Assembly: GCF_900142445.1 (NCBI RefSeq)
Contig: NZ_FRAV01000022.1
Span: 1 to 64,000, forward strand
Source: Chryseobacterium polytrichastri
GTDB lineage: Bacteria > Bacteroidota > Bacteroidia > Flavobacteriales > Weeksellaceae
Length of the DNA stretch: 64,000 bases
Direction of reading: 5' to 3'
Shown here: in pieces, positions 52,154 through 60,168 of the stretch
How the letters are laid out: every line of letters begins with the position of its first letter
Position numbering within the stretch: position 1 is the first letter of the stretch
Made by a program: the position numbers and the translations under genes
The notes under the pieces: model-generated
Database searches by the model: none
Told to the model about the DNA's origin: nothing
The model's input: the letters and a program-made list of their open reading frames with translations, nothing else

Positions 52154-52178
52154 TAAAAACTATATAGAAACAAAAAGA

Positions 52179-52793
52179 ATGCTAGTAATAGGAATTGCAG
52201 GAGGTACAGGATCCGGCAAAACTACGGTTGTGGATAAAATTATTCAACAGCTTGATATCGAAGGAATGAATATTTTATCTCAGGATAATTATTACCATGA
52301 TAATCATAATTTAACGCTAACAGAAAGAGAAGCACTGAATTATGATCACCCAAAGTCTATAGATTTTGAACTCATGCTGAAGCACGTAAAAGCGCTGAAA
52401 AACAATGAAGCAATAGAACAGCCTATTTATAGCTTTGTAACCCATTCCAGAACTGGAGATCATGTTACCGTAGAACCTAAAAATGTATTGGTGGTAGAAG
52501 GTATTTTAGTACTTACGAATAAAGAACTATTGAAAGAGTTTGATTTGAAGGTATTTGTTCATGCAGACTCGGACGAAAGGTTAATAAGGCGTATCAGGAG
52601 AGACACCCAGGAAAGGGGAAGAGATCTGAGTGAAGTATTACACCGTTATCAGACTACTTTAAAACCGATGCATCAGGAATTTATTGAGCCCTCTAAAAAC
52701 GAGGCTGATCTTATTATTCCAAATATGAGACAAAATTCCGTAGCGATTGATTTTTTAACTACCGTTATCAAAAACTCGTTGAGAAAACACTAA
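52179..52793 (+). CDS. udk: uridine kinase
   Basis: A 204-residue uridine/cytidine kinase of pyrimidine salvage. The P-loop GIAGGTGSGKTT is at residues 5-16; DNYYHD and YDHPKSIDFELM are substrate-binding segments; RRIRRDTQERGR is the lid. I begin at ATG 52179 because a longer reading would run through the promoter. It overlaps neither neighbour; the next gene starts 1 base after its stop. Confidence 0.95.
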   Translation: MLVIGIAGGTGSGKTTVVDKIIQQLDIEGMNILSQDNYYHDNHNLTLTEREALNYDHPKSIDFELMLKHVKALKNNEAIEQPIYSFVTHSRTGDHVTVEPKNVLVVEGILVLTNKELLKEFDLKVFVHADSDERLIRRIRRDTQERGRDLSEVLHRYQTTLKPMHQEFIEPSKNEADLIIPNMRQNSVAIDFLTTVIKNSLRKH

Positions 52794-52794
52794 A

Positions 52795-53151
52795 ATGGAA
52801 GAAAATAAACTTATTAAAGAAATTAAACCAAAGTCAGAGACTTTTATATTTATTAAGAATTATATTTTTAATAAGTACGTGCTTACGATCTGTCTCTTCT
52901 TGGTTTGGATGGTTTTCTTTGATAAAACTTCGTTCTTGGTTATTAATGAACTCAATGGTGAGATCAGTAAATACGAAGAACAATTAGAATATTATAAAAC
53001 TGAATATGCAAAAAATGATACGTTTTATAAGAAGCTAATGAACAATAAATCGGAAAAAGAAAAATACGCAAGAGAAAATTATTTTATGAAAAAACCAAAT
53101 GAAGAAATCTTTATTTTGGTTGTTGACAGCACAAATGTTGCTAAAAAATAA
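52795..53151 (+). CDS. FtsB/DivIC-like septum protein
   Basis: A 118-residue bitopic protein. A short cytoplasmic N-terminus, one membrane helix at about residues 28-47 (YVLTICLFLVWMVFFDKTSF), then a coiled coil (INELNGEISKYEEQLEYYK) and the ENYFMKKPNEEIF motif typical of DivIC/FtsB. This protein family stabilises the FtsQ-FtsL complex at the division site. Immediate placement after udk indicates co-transcription. Confidence 0.85.
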   Translation: MEENKLIKEIKPKSETFIFIKNYIFNKYVLTICLFLVWMVFFDKTSFLVINELNGEISKYEEQLEYYKTEYAKNDTFYKKLMNNKSEKEKYARENYFMKKPNEEIFILVVDSTNVAKK

Positions 53152-53244
53152 TTTTAAAAAGCGAATGATGATGAGTCAATTCGTTTTGCTAGTCAATTTT
53201 TAAAGATTTATTGGATTACTAATTACCTATTACTCATAATTGAT

Positions 53245-54408
53245 ATGTCAAATACAAATACTTTTCCCAACTGGGAAAATTTAGTAAAAAAGCAACTTAA
53301 GACAGAAGATATTTACACTATTCTGAAAAAAGAAAATTTAGAAGGAATTGAGGTGAAACCTTTTTACGATTCGGTTCAAAAACCTTTAGTAAACCTTCCA
53401 AAAGTTGAAGAAAGTACGCATTTGGTGGCAAAGTATCATGAAAGCTTAGAAGATGATGTTTTCGCTTTTATATTGGATCATAATGTTGAAAATCTTGATG
53501 AAAAAACGATTTTCATTAATAATAAAGATCTGGCGGAACATATAAGCCCTGAAGATAGCGATCAGTATTTTTCGTTGATTGATGTATTTGATGAGAAAAA
53601 TGGAACAATTAATGATCAGCTGGCAAGAGAATTATTAGCAAAAGAATTTAAAAGAAACATTTGCGTTGATATTTCTCTTCATCAAAATGCCGGAGCTGCA
53701 ATTTATCAGCAATTAGGGATTGCTTTGGCGAAAGCAAAAGAACTGATAGAAGTTTATGGACAGGAAATTGTAAATAAATTGATATTCAAAATTGCGGTAG
53801 GAGGAAATTATTTCTTTGAAACAGCGAAATTGAGAGCTTTTAAACTGGTTTTTAACCAGCTTTCTAAAGAATATGGATTAGATGAGATTCCTTATATTTT
53901 TGCAGAAACTTCATTGAGAAATAAAGCAACTGTAGACAGTGAAAATAATCTTATTCGCTCAACATTAGAGCTTGCTTCTGCGATGATTGGAGGGGCTGAT
54001 GCTGTTTACAGTACGAATTATGCTGTTGAAAAAAGTACGGAAAATTCAGAAGAAATATCTTTCAAGCAACAGATTGTCTTAGCATATGAAAGTATTATCA
54101 ATGTCTTTGAAGATGCTGCTAACGGCAGTTATTATGTTGAAGATATTACCCAGCAGATTGCAGAAAAGTCTTGGGCTTTCTTTGTAGAAATTGAAGAAGC
54201 AGGAGGGTATCTGGAACTTTTAAAGCAGGGAACACTTCAGAAAAAGATTTACGATCAGGCTATTGAAGAGCAAAAATGGGTAGAAGAAGGCAAGATAAAG
54301 ATCATCGGAGTTAATTTATATCCAAAATTAGACGTTAAAAAATCTATTACTGAGCTGTATGACGAAAAGCAAATAAAGGCTGTTCGTTGGGCTGAAATGT
54401 TTGAATAA
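53245..54408 (+). CDS. methylmalonyl-CoA mutase small (beta) subunit
   Basis: A 387-residue protein of the mutase small-subunit family. The opening FPNWENLVKKQLKTEDIYTI, and the barrel segments FKRNICVDISLHQNAGA, FKIAVGGNYFFETAKLRAF and SAMIGGADAVYSTNYAVE match the (beta/alpha)8 fold. The small subunit has no B12-binding site; this copy is shorter than most and ends after the barrel. The catalytic large subunit (mutB/scpA) normally follows, but here a DinB gene overlaps its stop by one base. Confidence 0.85.
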   Translation: MSNTNTFPNWENLVKKQLKTEDIYTILKKENLEGIEVKPFYDSVQKPLVNLPKVEESTHLVAKYHESLEDDVFAFILDHNVENLDEKTIFINNKDLAEHISPEDSDQYFSLIDVFDEKNGTINDQLARELLAKEFKRNICVDISLHQNAGAAIYQQLGIALAKAKELIEVYGQEIVNKLIFKIAVGGNYFFETAKLRAFKLVFNQLSKEYGLDEIPYIFAETSLRNKATVDSENNLIRSTLELASAMIGGADAVYSTNYAVEKSTENSEEISFKQQIVLAYESIINVFEDAANGSYYVEDITQQIAEKSWAFFVEIEEAGGYLELLKQGTLQKKIYDQAIEEQKWVEEGKIKIIGVNLYPKLDVKKSITELYDEKQIKAVRWAEMFE

Positions 54409-54848
54409 TGAAAGAAAAATTAATTGATTTATTTGAATATACTTATCATTTTAACCAAAAAATGATTACAGTTATTTCTGAAAATATCTCAAAAGTAGAT
54501 GAGAAGACCATCAGTTTAATTAATCATACTTTAAATGCCCAGCAAATCTGGAACTCAAGAGTTTTAGGAGAAGCGTCTTTCGAAGTTTGGCAGATGAATC
54601 CTTTTGAAAATCTACAGGAAATTAATCAGCAAAACCTTAAAAACAGCATTCAAATTATTGAAAGTTCAGATTTTGACCAGAGAATTGAATATCAAAATTC
54701 AAAAGGAACAAAGTTTGAAAACACTATTTTTGAAATGCTTTTTCAAGCCATCAATCATTCAACATACCATAGAGGGCAAATTAATGCTCTGTTGAAACAA
54801 AACGGAATTGCTCCTATATTAACGGATTATATTTTTTATAAAAGATAA
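54408..54848 (+). CDS. DinB-family four-helix protein
   Basis: A 146-residue DinB/YfiT-like protein. The metal-binding histidines H40 (LINHTLNAQQIW), H117 and H121 (NHSTYHRGQINALL) are all present, so it should bind a divalent metal. Enzymes of this fold include thiol-S-transferases. Its start overlaps the mutase stop by one base (TAATG), so the genes are translationally coupled. Confidence 0.87.
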   Translation: MKEKLIDLFEYTYHFNQKMITVISENISKVDEKTISLINHTLNAQQIWNSRVLGEASFEVWQMNPFENLQEINQQNLKNSIQIIESSDFDQRIEYQNSKGTKFENTIFEMLFQAINHSTYHRGQINALLKQNGIAPILTDYIFYKR

Positions 54849-54855
54849 ATTTTAC

Positions 54856-55337
54856 TCCCACAGATTTCGCAGATTTTCACAGATTTTTCACATTTGCTGT
54901 AAACATATAAGAATGACTGAAAATGAAATAAGTTTTTATATCAGAAAATCTATATTTTCTGTGTATAATGAGCTGGGACCAGGATTATTAGAAAAGGTTT
55001 ATGAAAAAATATTAGTTCATGAATTAAAAGATTTAGGATTAAATGTTAACTATCAAGTTCCTATTCCAATAAAATATAAAGGTATTTTTATAGAATCAAG
55101 TTTTATTGCTGATATTATTGTAAATGAAAAAGTAATTATTGAAATAAAATAGATTCCGGAAATTAATAATGTCCACGACAAACAGCTACTAACATATTTA
55201 AAACTAACAGGATTAAAATTAGGAATATTAGTCAATTTTAATACCGATTATATTGACAAAAATATTTTCCGAAAAATAAATGAAACGTTCTAAAAAATAA
55301 GCACAATCATCTGTGAAAATCTGTGAGATCTGTGGGA
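54856..55337. repeat. inverted-repeat unit enclosing a broken GxxExxY gene
   Basis: The arms are 54856-54884 (begins TCCCACAGATTTCGCAGATT) and 55309-55337 (begins ATCTGTGAAAATCTGTGAGA); they are complementary over 29 bases with two mismatches. Between them is only the GxxExxY reading frame. The left arm begins 8 bases after the DinB stop and the right arm contains the start of the next gene. This has the look of a small inserted unit, though no transposase or target duplication is visible. Confidence 0.8.
54913..55293 (+). pseudogene. GxxExxY nuclease-like protein interrupted by a stop codon
   Basis: The frame runs for 127 codons but codon 80 (55150-55152) is TAG. Before it, residues 1-79 contain the signature G-L-L-E-K-V-Y (GxxExxY), FIADIIV and the IEIK that looks like the (D/E)xK of the PD-(D/E)xK nuclease fold. 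After it, the same frame goes on as NNVHDKQLLTYLKLTGLKLG and NFNTDYIDKN, which match the C-terminal half of the family. A single point mutation probably broke it. The first half alone is unlikely to fold. Confidence 0.85.
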
Positions 55338-56480
55338 AATAAAACACTAAACAAAGAAACCCAAAACTACATCAATGCAAATCTAACCACAGACTTGCAT
55401 TCACTGTTATTAAAAAAATCTCCATTTCCTGAGGTTTCTATGCAGGAAATTGTTCAACAAATCAAAGGAAAACAAGTCGCGCAGAGGAAATTTCCATTTT
55501 TACTAAAAGAAGGGATTGTTTTTCCACCACAGCTTAATTTGGAGCAGTCTTCTTCAGAAAAAACAGCGTTGTATAAATCTGAAATTTTAAAAGGAAAGAA
55601 GTTCATTGATCTGACCAGTGGTTTCGGAATTGATGCTTATTATCTTTCTCGAAATTTTGATGAAATTACCCTCATTGAACAGAATTCTGAGCTTTTGGAG
55701 ATCGTTGAACATAATTGGACTGTCTTAGAAAAGAAAGCGAAATTTATCAATCAGAAACTAGAAGATTTCCTTACTAAAAATAAAGAAAGCTTTGATGTTG
55801 TTTATTTAGACCCTGCAAGAAGGGATAATAATAAAAACAAAGTCTTTTTATTGGAAGATCTTTCGCCTAATATTCTTGAAATTCAAAAAAAATTACTTTC
55901 GATTTCAAATGAAGTGGTGATTAAACTATCTCCATTGATTGATTTGAAATATCTTGTATCTGTATTGCCGAATATTTTCAGAATTGAAATTATTGCATTG
56001 AAAAATGATGTAAAAGAAGTTGTAGTATTTTTATCCAATGAAAATTTTGGAAAGATTATTTGTAAATGTATCAACTTAGAAAGCGGAGAATCTGACCTTG
56101 AATATCAGTTTGGAGATGAAGAAAATGCAAATGCAACGTATTCTGAACCTGAAAAATTCATTTATATTCCTAATCACTCTATTTTAAAGGCGGGAATTTT
56201 TAATTTGATCTCAGAAAAATTTAATCTGAAAAAACTTCATCCTAATAGTCATTTTTATACCTCTGACGAGAAAATAAATAATTTTCCTGGAAGAGTAATT
56301 GAAGTTAAAGTAATTGATAGTAAGGAGATTAAAAAGAAAGAGCAGTTTAATATTATCTCTAAAAATTACCCGTTAAAACCGGAAGAACTCAAAAAGAAAT
56401 ACGGACTAAAAGACGGTGGTGAGCACTACCTTATTTTTACACAATCCAAAAAAGGTAAAATTATTTTAAAATCAATATAA
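55323..56480 (+). CDS. SAM-dependent methyltransferase with THUMP-like domain
   Basis: A protein of up to 385 residues. The Rossmann methyltransferase motif FIDLTSGFGIDAYYLS lies near residue 97 and VVYLDPARRD is the catalytic/substrate motif, as in class I enzymes with a C-terminal THUMP-like domain (residues about 290-385). The target is probably RNA. No ATG is available near the expected N-terminus: the only candidates are GTG at 55323 and 55332, both inside the right arm of the inverted repeat. Confidence 0.8.
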   Translation: MRSVGNKTLNKETQNYINANLTTDLHSLLLKKSPFPEVSMQEIVQQIKGKQVAQRKFPFLLKEGIVFPPQLNLEQSSSEKTALYKSEILKGKKFIDLTSGFGIDAYYLSRNFDEITLIEQNSELLEIVEHNWTVLEKKAKFINQKLEDFLTKNKESFDVVYLDPARRDNNKNKVFLLEDLSPNILEIQKKLLSISNEVVIKLSPLIDLKYLVSVLPNIFRIEIIALKNDVKEVVVFLSNENFGKIICKCINLESGESDLEYQFGDEENANATYSEPEKFIYIPNHSILKAGIFNLISEKFNLKKLHPNSHFYTSDEKINNFPGRVIEVKVIDSKEIKKKEQFNIISKNYPLKPEELKKKYGLKDGGEHYLIFTQSKKGKIILKSI

Positions 56481-56535
56481 AAATGTTGCCGAAAAAAGCA
56501 AGTTTTCTTAATTTTGGGCAATCAAAAATTTAGGC

Positions 56536-56811
56536 ATGAGAAAATTAATTATATGTTTAGCTATTGCAACTGTAGCTGTAAGCTGTAAAAAGATACAAGC
56601 TGGAGGAAATAAGAATATCATTAAATTGGAAGAAGGAGCAGAAAGATATTCTGATGATCACCAGGGAGGTACTGAAGCTCACGGTCACGAAGGTGCTGCA
56701 GAGCATAAAGAAGCGGCTACCGCTGAAAAACACGGGGCTGAAGCTCCAAAAGCAGATAGTACAGCTGCTGTAAAACCTGCAGAAGCTGATAAAGCGAAAG
56801 CTGAACACTAA
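56536..56811 (+). CDS. small lipoprotein, His- and Ala-rich
   Basis: A 91-residue lipoprotein. The lipobox VAVSC at residues 13-17 marks a signal-peptidase II site; the mature part is low-complexity and hydrophilic, with many Ala, Glu, Lys and about eight His (GGTEAHGHEGAAEHKE, TAEKHGAEAPKAD). No recognised domain. The histidines might bind metal, but no fold is suggested. Confidence 0.8.
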   Translation: MRKLIICLAIATVAVSCKKIQAGGNKNIIKLEEGAERYSDDHQGGTEAHGHEGAAEHKEAATAEKHGAEAPKADSTAAVKPAEADKAKAEH

Positions 56812-56832
56812 TTATTTTAGAAAAATATAAAG

Positions 56833-56863
56833 AATATCCTGCAGAAATGTAGGATATTTTTTA
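56833..56863 (+). terminator. terminator after the lipoprotein gene
   Basis: AATATCCTGCA/TGTAGGATATT stem with one G-U and a GAAA loop, then T6. Confidence 0.82.
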
Positions 56864-56972
56864 TTTAGTTAAACGCTTAACTTTCAAAAGTTAACTATCT
56901 TATAGAAAATCATATGTTTTTATTTGCTCCTGCTGTGCATATTTTCTAATTTTATCGAAACAAATTTTTACA

Positions 56973-58352
56973 ATGCAAGAGACATTAAATTACATTAACG
57001 AAAACAAACAACGTTTCGTAGATGAATTATTTGAGTTACTAAGAATTCCTTCTATTTCTGCAGACCCTGCTTATAAAGATGACGTATTGAAATGTGCAGA
57101 TGTTGTTGCAGAATATCTAACAAAAGCTGGAGCCGACAATGTTGAAGTATGCCAAACAAAAGGGTATCCTATTGTTTTTGGTGAGAAGTTTTTAGACAGT
57201 AACCTACCTACCGTTTTGGTATATGGACATTATGATGTTCAGCCTGCGGACCCATTAGAACTGTGGACAAAACCACCTTTTGAGCCATATATAGAGAAGA
57301 CTGAACTTCATCCTGAAGGGGCAATCTTCGCAAGAGGTTCTGCTGATGATAAAGGACAGTTCTTCATGCACCTGAAGGCTTTTGAAGCGATGATGAAGAC
57401 CAATTCTCTTCCTTGTAATGTTAAATTTATCTTAGAAGGTGAGGAGGAAGTAGGCTCTGTAAGCTTAGGAGATTTCGTTAATGAAAACAAAGAGAAATTA
57501 TCATGCGACTGTATTTTAATTTCAGATACTCATATTTATAGTAATGAACAGCCAACGGTAACCACAGGTTTAAGAGGATTGAGCTATGTTGAAGTTGAGA
57601 TCGAAGGTCCAAACAGAGATTTACATTCAGGGCTTTACGGTGGAGCGGTTCCAAACCCAATTCACGTTCTTTCTAGAATGATTGCTGGCTTGATTGATGA
57701 AGACGGACAAATTACAATTGATGGATTTTATGATAGCGTAGAAGACGTTTCCGAAAATGATAGAGCTATTATGAATAAATTGGAGGACAATCCTGAGGAA
57801 TTCAAAAAATCTATCGGATTAGAAGGATTAGAAGGAGAAGAGGGGTATACAACCTTGGAAAGAACATCTATCCGTCCTACATTAGATTGCAACGGAATTT
57901 GGGGTGGTTATACAGGAGAAGGCGCTAAAACAGTTATCCCTTCAAAAGCTTCGGCTAAAATTTCTATGCGTTTGGTTCCTTATCAGACTCCGGAAGAGAT
58001 CACAGAAAAGTTCACGAAGCATTTTATAAACATTGCTCCGGATAATGTAAGAGTAAAAGTAACGCCACATCATGGAGGTATGCCTTACGTATTACCTACA
58101 GATACCAAAGAATTCTTAGCCGCAAAACAAGCAATGGAAGCTACATTTGATAAAGAAGTTCTTCCTTTCAGAGGTGGAGGTAGTATTCCTATTACTGCGA
58201 TGTTTGAGCAGGTTTTAGGTGCTAAGTCTGTGTTAATGGGATTCGGATTAGATTCGGATGCTATTCACTCTCCAAACGAACACTACGGATTGTTTAATTT
58301 CTATAAAGGAATTGAAAGTATCCCATTATTTTTTGAGAATTATTCAAAATAA
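56973..58352 (+). CDS. M20-family dipeptidase
   Basis: A 459-residue metallopeptidase of family M20 (carnosinase/CNDP-like). The metal ligand motifs are YGHYDVQPAD, RGSADDKGQFF and LEGEEEVGS, and a lid domain (about 190-350) carries DLHSGLYGG. The C-terminal H in DAIHSPNEHYG is another ligand. It cleaves dipeptides in the cytoplasm; there is no signal peptide. The gene is flanked by terminators on both sides and seems to be monocistronic. Confidence 0.93.
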   Translation: MQETLNYINENKQRFVDELFELLRIPSISADPAYKDDVLKCADVVAEYLTKAGADNVEVCQTKGYPIVFGEKFLDSNLPTVLVYGHYDVQPADPLELWTKPPFEPYIEKTELHPEGAIFARGSADDKGQFFMHLKAFEAMMKTNSLPCNVKFILEGEEEVGSVSLGDFVNENKEKLSCDCILISDTHIYSNEQPTVTTGLRGLSYVEVEIEGPNRDLHSGLYGGAVPNPIHVLSRMIAGLIDEDGQITIDGFYDSVEDVSENDRAIMNKLEDNPEEFKKSIGLEGLEGEEGYTTLERTSIRPTLDCNGIWGGYTGEGAKTVIPSKASAKISMRLVPYQTPEEITEKFTKHFINIAPDNVRVKVTPHHGGMPYVLPTDTKEFLAAKQAMEATFDKEVLPFRGGGSIPITAMFEQVLGAKSVLMGFGLDSDAIHSPNEHYGLFNFYKGIESIPLFFENYSK

Positions 58353-58373
58353 TTTACCAACATATATTTACAG

Positions 58374-58399
58374 AAACGCTCTTATTCAGAGCGTTTTTT
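58374..58399 (+). terminator. terminator of the dipeptidase gene
   Basis: AAACGCTC/GAGCGTTT stem with a 7-base loop and T6. Confidence 0.82.
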
Positions 58400-58467
58400 A
58401 TTGTTATATCCAGATATTTGGGAATACAGTTATAAATAATAGATTAATGACAAATATTAGTATTGAT

Positions 58468-58492
58468 AAAACGCTCCAATTGGGGCGTTTTT
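58468..58492 (+). terminator. second terminator-like hairpin before the SDR gene
   Basis: AAACGCTCC/GGGGCGTTT stem with one G-U and T5, resembling the previous hairpin. It lies only 28 bases before the SDR ATG. It may be a back-up terminator, or an attenuator for the SDR gene. Confidence 0.6.
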
Positions 58493-58520
58493 GTTATTTT
58501 AGAAAACTAAAAACAAAGAC

Positions 58521-59228
58521 ATGTTAGAAAATAAAGTCGCATATATAACAGGAGGAACCAAAGGAATAGGTTTTGGGATTGCAAAAATTTTGCTTGAAAA
58601 CGGTATTTCGGTGGCATTTTCGGGGAGGAAAAAAGAAGATGTAGAGAAAGCGGAGAATGATCTTAAGCAATATTCTGAGAATGTTGTAGGAATTGTTTCT
58701 GATGTGAAGATTTTAGGCAATGAAGAAGGAGCAGTAAAAAAGACAATAGAAAAGTTTGGTAGACTTGATTTTGTGATTGCCAATGCTGGATTAGGAATTT
58801 TCAAGCCAGTAGACGAATTATCGGCTGAAGAGTGGAATGATATGATAGAGACCAATCTTACAGGAGTTTTCTATACGTTAAAGGCATCTGTTGAAGAGTT
58901 AAAGAAATCTGAAGGATATTATATTACGGTTTCAAGTTTGGCAGGCGCTAATTTCTTTGAAAATGGAACAGGTTATAATGCATCAAAATTTGGAGTCGTT
59001 GGTTTTACCCAAGCAGCCATGATTGATTTAAGAAAATACAACATCAAATCAACTGTAATAATGCCCGGTTCGGTGGCTACAAATTTCAATGGAAATGTAC
59101 CTTCTGAAAAAGACGAATGGAAGATTCAGCCTGAAGATATGGGGAATTTGATATTAGATATTTTAAGGATGAATCCTAGGGTTTTACCAAGTAAGATAGA
59201 GTTTAGGGCAAGCAAACCAGGCAGGTAA
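58521..59228 (+). CDS. SDR-family oxidoreductase
   Basis: A 235-residue short-chain dehydrogenase. The cofactor motif GGTKGIGFGIA is at 11-21, the NAG motif at about 89-91, the catalytic Ser in VSSLAGA and the Tyr-Lys pair in YNASKFGV. The Arg at residues 35-36 (SGRKKE) suggests NADPH preference. Substrate unknown. No strong promoter box is seen between the second hairpin and its start. Confidence 0.9.
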   Translation: MLENKVAYITGGTKGIGFGIAKILLENGISVAFSGRKKEDVEKAENDLKQYSENVVGIVSDVKILGNEEGAVKKTIEKFGRLDFVIANAGLGIFKPVDELSAEEWNDMIETNLTGVFYTLKASVEELKKSEGYYITVSSLAGANFFENGTGYNASKFGVVGFTQAAMIDLRKYNIKSTVIMPGSVATNFNGNVPSEKDEWKIQPEDMGNLILDILRMNPRVLPSKIEFRASKPGR

Positions 59229-59262
59229 GTACATCTAATGTATTGAATAATAAAATAATAAG

Positions 59263-59280
59263 TATTATGCATGCATAATA
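59263..59280. promoter_or_regulatory. 18-bp perfect palindrome before etfBA
   Basis: TATTATGCATGCATAATA is fully self-complementary and lies 12 bases upstream of a -7-like box, i.e. over the expected -33 region. This is the form and place expected for a dimeric repressor operator. The regulator is not known. Confidence 0.6.
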
Positions 59281-59291
59281 TATTTTTTATT

Positions 59292-59299
59292 TATATTTA
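59292..59299 (+). promoter_or_regulatory. candidate -7 box of etfBA
   Basis: TATATTTA differs by the last base from TAnnTTTG. It would give an 75-base leader or so before the etfB ATG. Confidence 0.4.
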
Positions 59300-59379
59300 C
59301 AGGAATTAATAAAAACAAAATCTCTGCATAAAGCGATAAAGTTTTATGTCATAAAAAGGGAAACAATAAAATAGTACAC

Positions 59380-60126
59380 ATGAAAATATTAGTTTGTATT
59401 AGTAGTGTTCCGGATACTACTTCCAAAATTAACTTTACAGCAGACAAATCTGCTTTCGACAAAAACGGAATTCAGTGGGTGATCAATCCATTAGACGAAT
59501 TTGCGTTAACAAAAGCAGTTAAACTTCAGGAGTCTCAGGGAGCTAATGTAACAGTAATCAATGTAGGAGATGCAGCTACGGAACCGGTAATCAGAAAAGC
59601 TTTGGCAATTGGTGCTAATGATGCAGTAAGAGTAAATCTTGATCCTCAGGATAGTTATTCTACAGCAAAAGAAATTGCTGCTGTTGCTCAAAACGGTGGA
59701 TATGATTTGATCCTTTGTGGTAAAGAATCTATTGATTATAATGGAGGGTCTGTTCCAGGAATGGTGGCTCAGTTATTAAATCAGCCTTTTGTAAATGCAT
59801 CTGTAGGTTTAGAAGTAAACGGAAGCGAAGCTACTGCAGTAAGAGAAATTGAAGGAGGTAAAGAAACTATTTCTGTGAAATTACCTGCTGTTATTGCTGG
59901 CCAAAAAGGATTGGTAGATGAGAAAGATCTTATTATTCCAAACATGAGAGGGATTATGTCTGCAAGAACTAAAGCTTTACAAGTTGTAGAGCCTACTTCA
60001 TCAGAAGTGAAAGTTCAGGGAGTTTCTTATGATAGCGTTCCTCCAAGAGCTGCTGTGAAGCTTGTTTCTCCGGATAATTTAGATGAATTAGTAAGATTAC
60101 TTCACGAAGAAGCTAAAGTTATCTAA
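59380..60126 (+). CDS. etfB: electron transfer flavoprotein subunit beta
   Basis: A 248-residue ETF beta subunit. The N-terminal KILVCISSVPDTTSKINF and the AMP-binding region with DLILCGKESIDYNGGSVPGM are the family marks; the C-terminal recognition helix sits at about 185-200. ETF accepts electrons from acyl-CoA dehydrogenases. It is the first gene of the etfB-etfA pair, 42 bases before etfA. Confidence 0.95.
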   Translation: MKILVCISSVPDTTSKINFTADKSAFDKNGIQWVINPLDEFALTKAVKLQESQGANVTVINVGDAATEPVIRKALAIGANDAVRVNLDPQDSYSTAKEIAAVAQNGGYDLILCGKESIDYNGGSVPGMVAQLLNQPFVNASVGLEVNGSEATAVREIEGGKETISVKLPAVIAGQKGLVDEKDLIIPNMRGIMSARTKALQVVEPTSSEVKVQGVSYDSVPPRAAVKLVSPDNLDELVRLLHEEAKVI

Positions 60127-60168
60127 TCTTTTAATCATTAAATTTTTTAATCATTTAATTTTAAAACA

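Noticed and set aside
52098..52178. Uridine kinase with a 27-residue N-terminal extension
   Set aside because: The extension covers a good promoter; the P-loop begins directly after the ATG at 52179, as in the family.
53152..53244. Repeat or regulatory element between the FtsB-like and mutase genes
   Set aside because: Only loose similarity between short segments; no clear stem or box.
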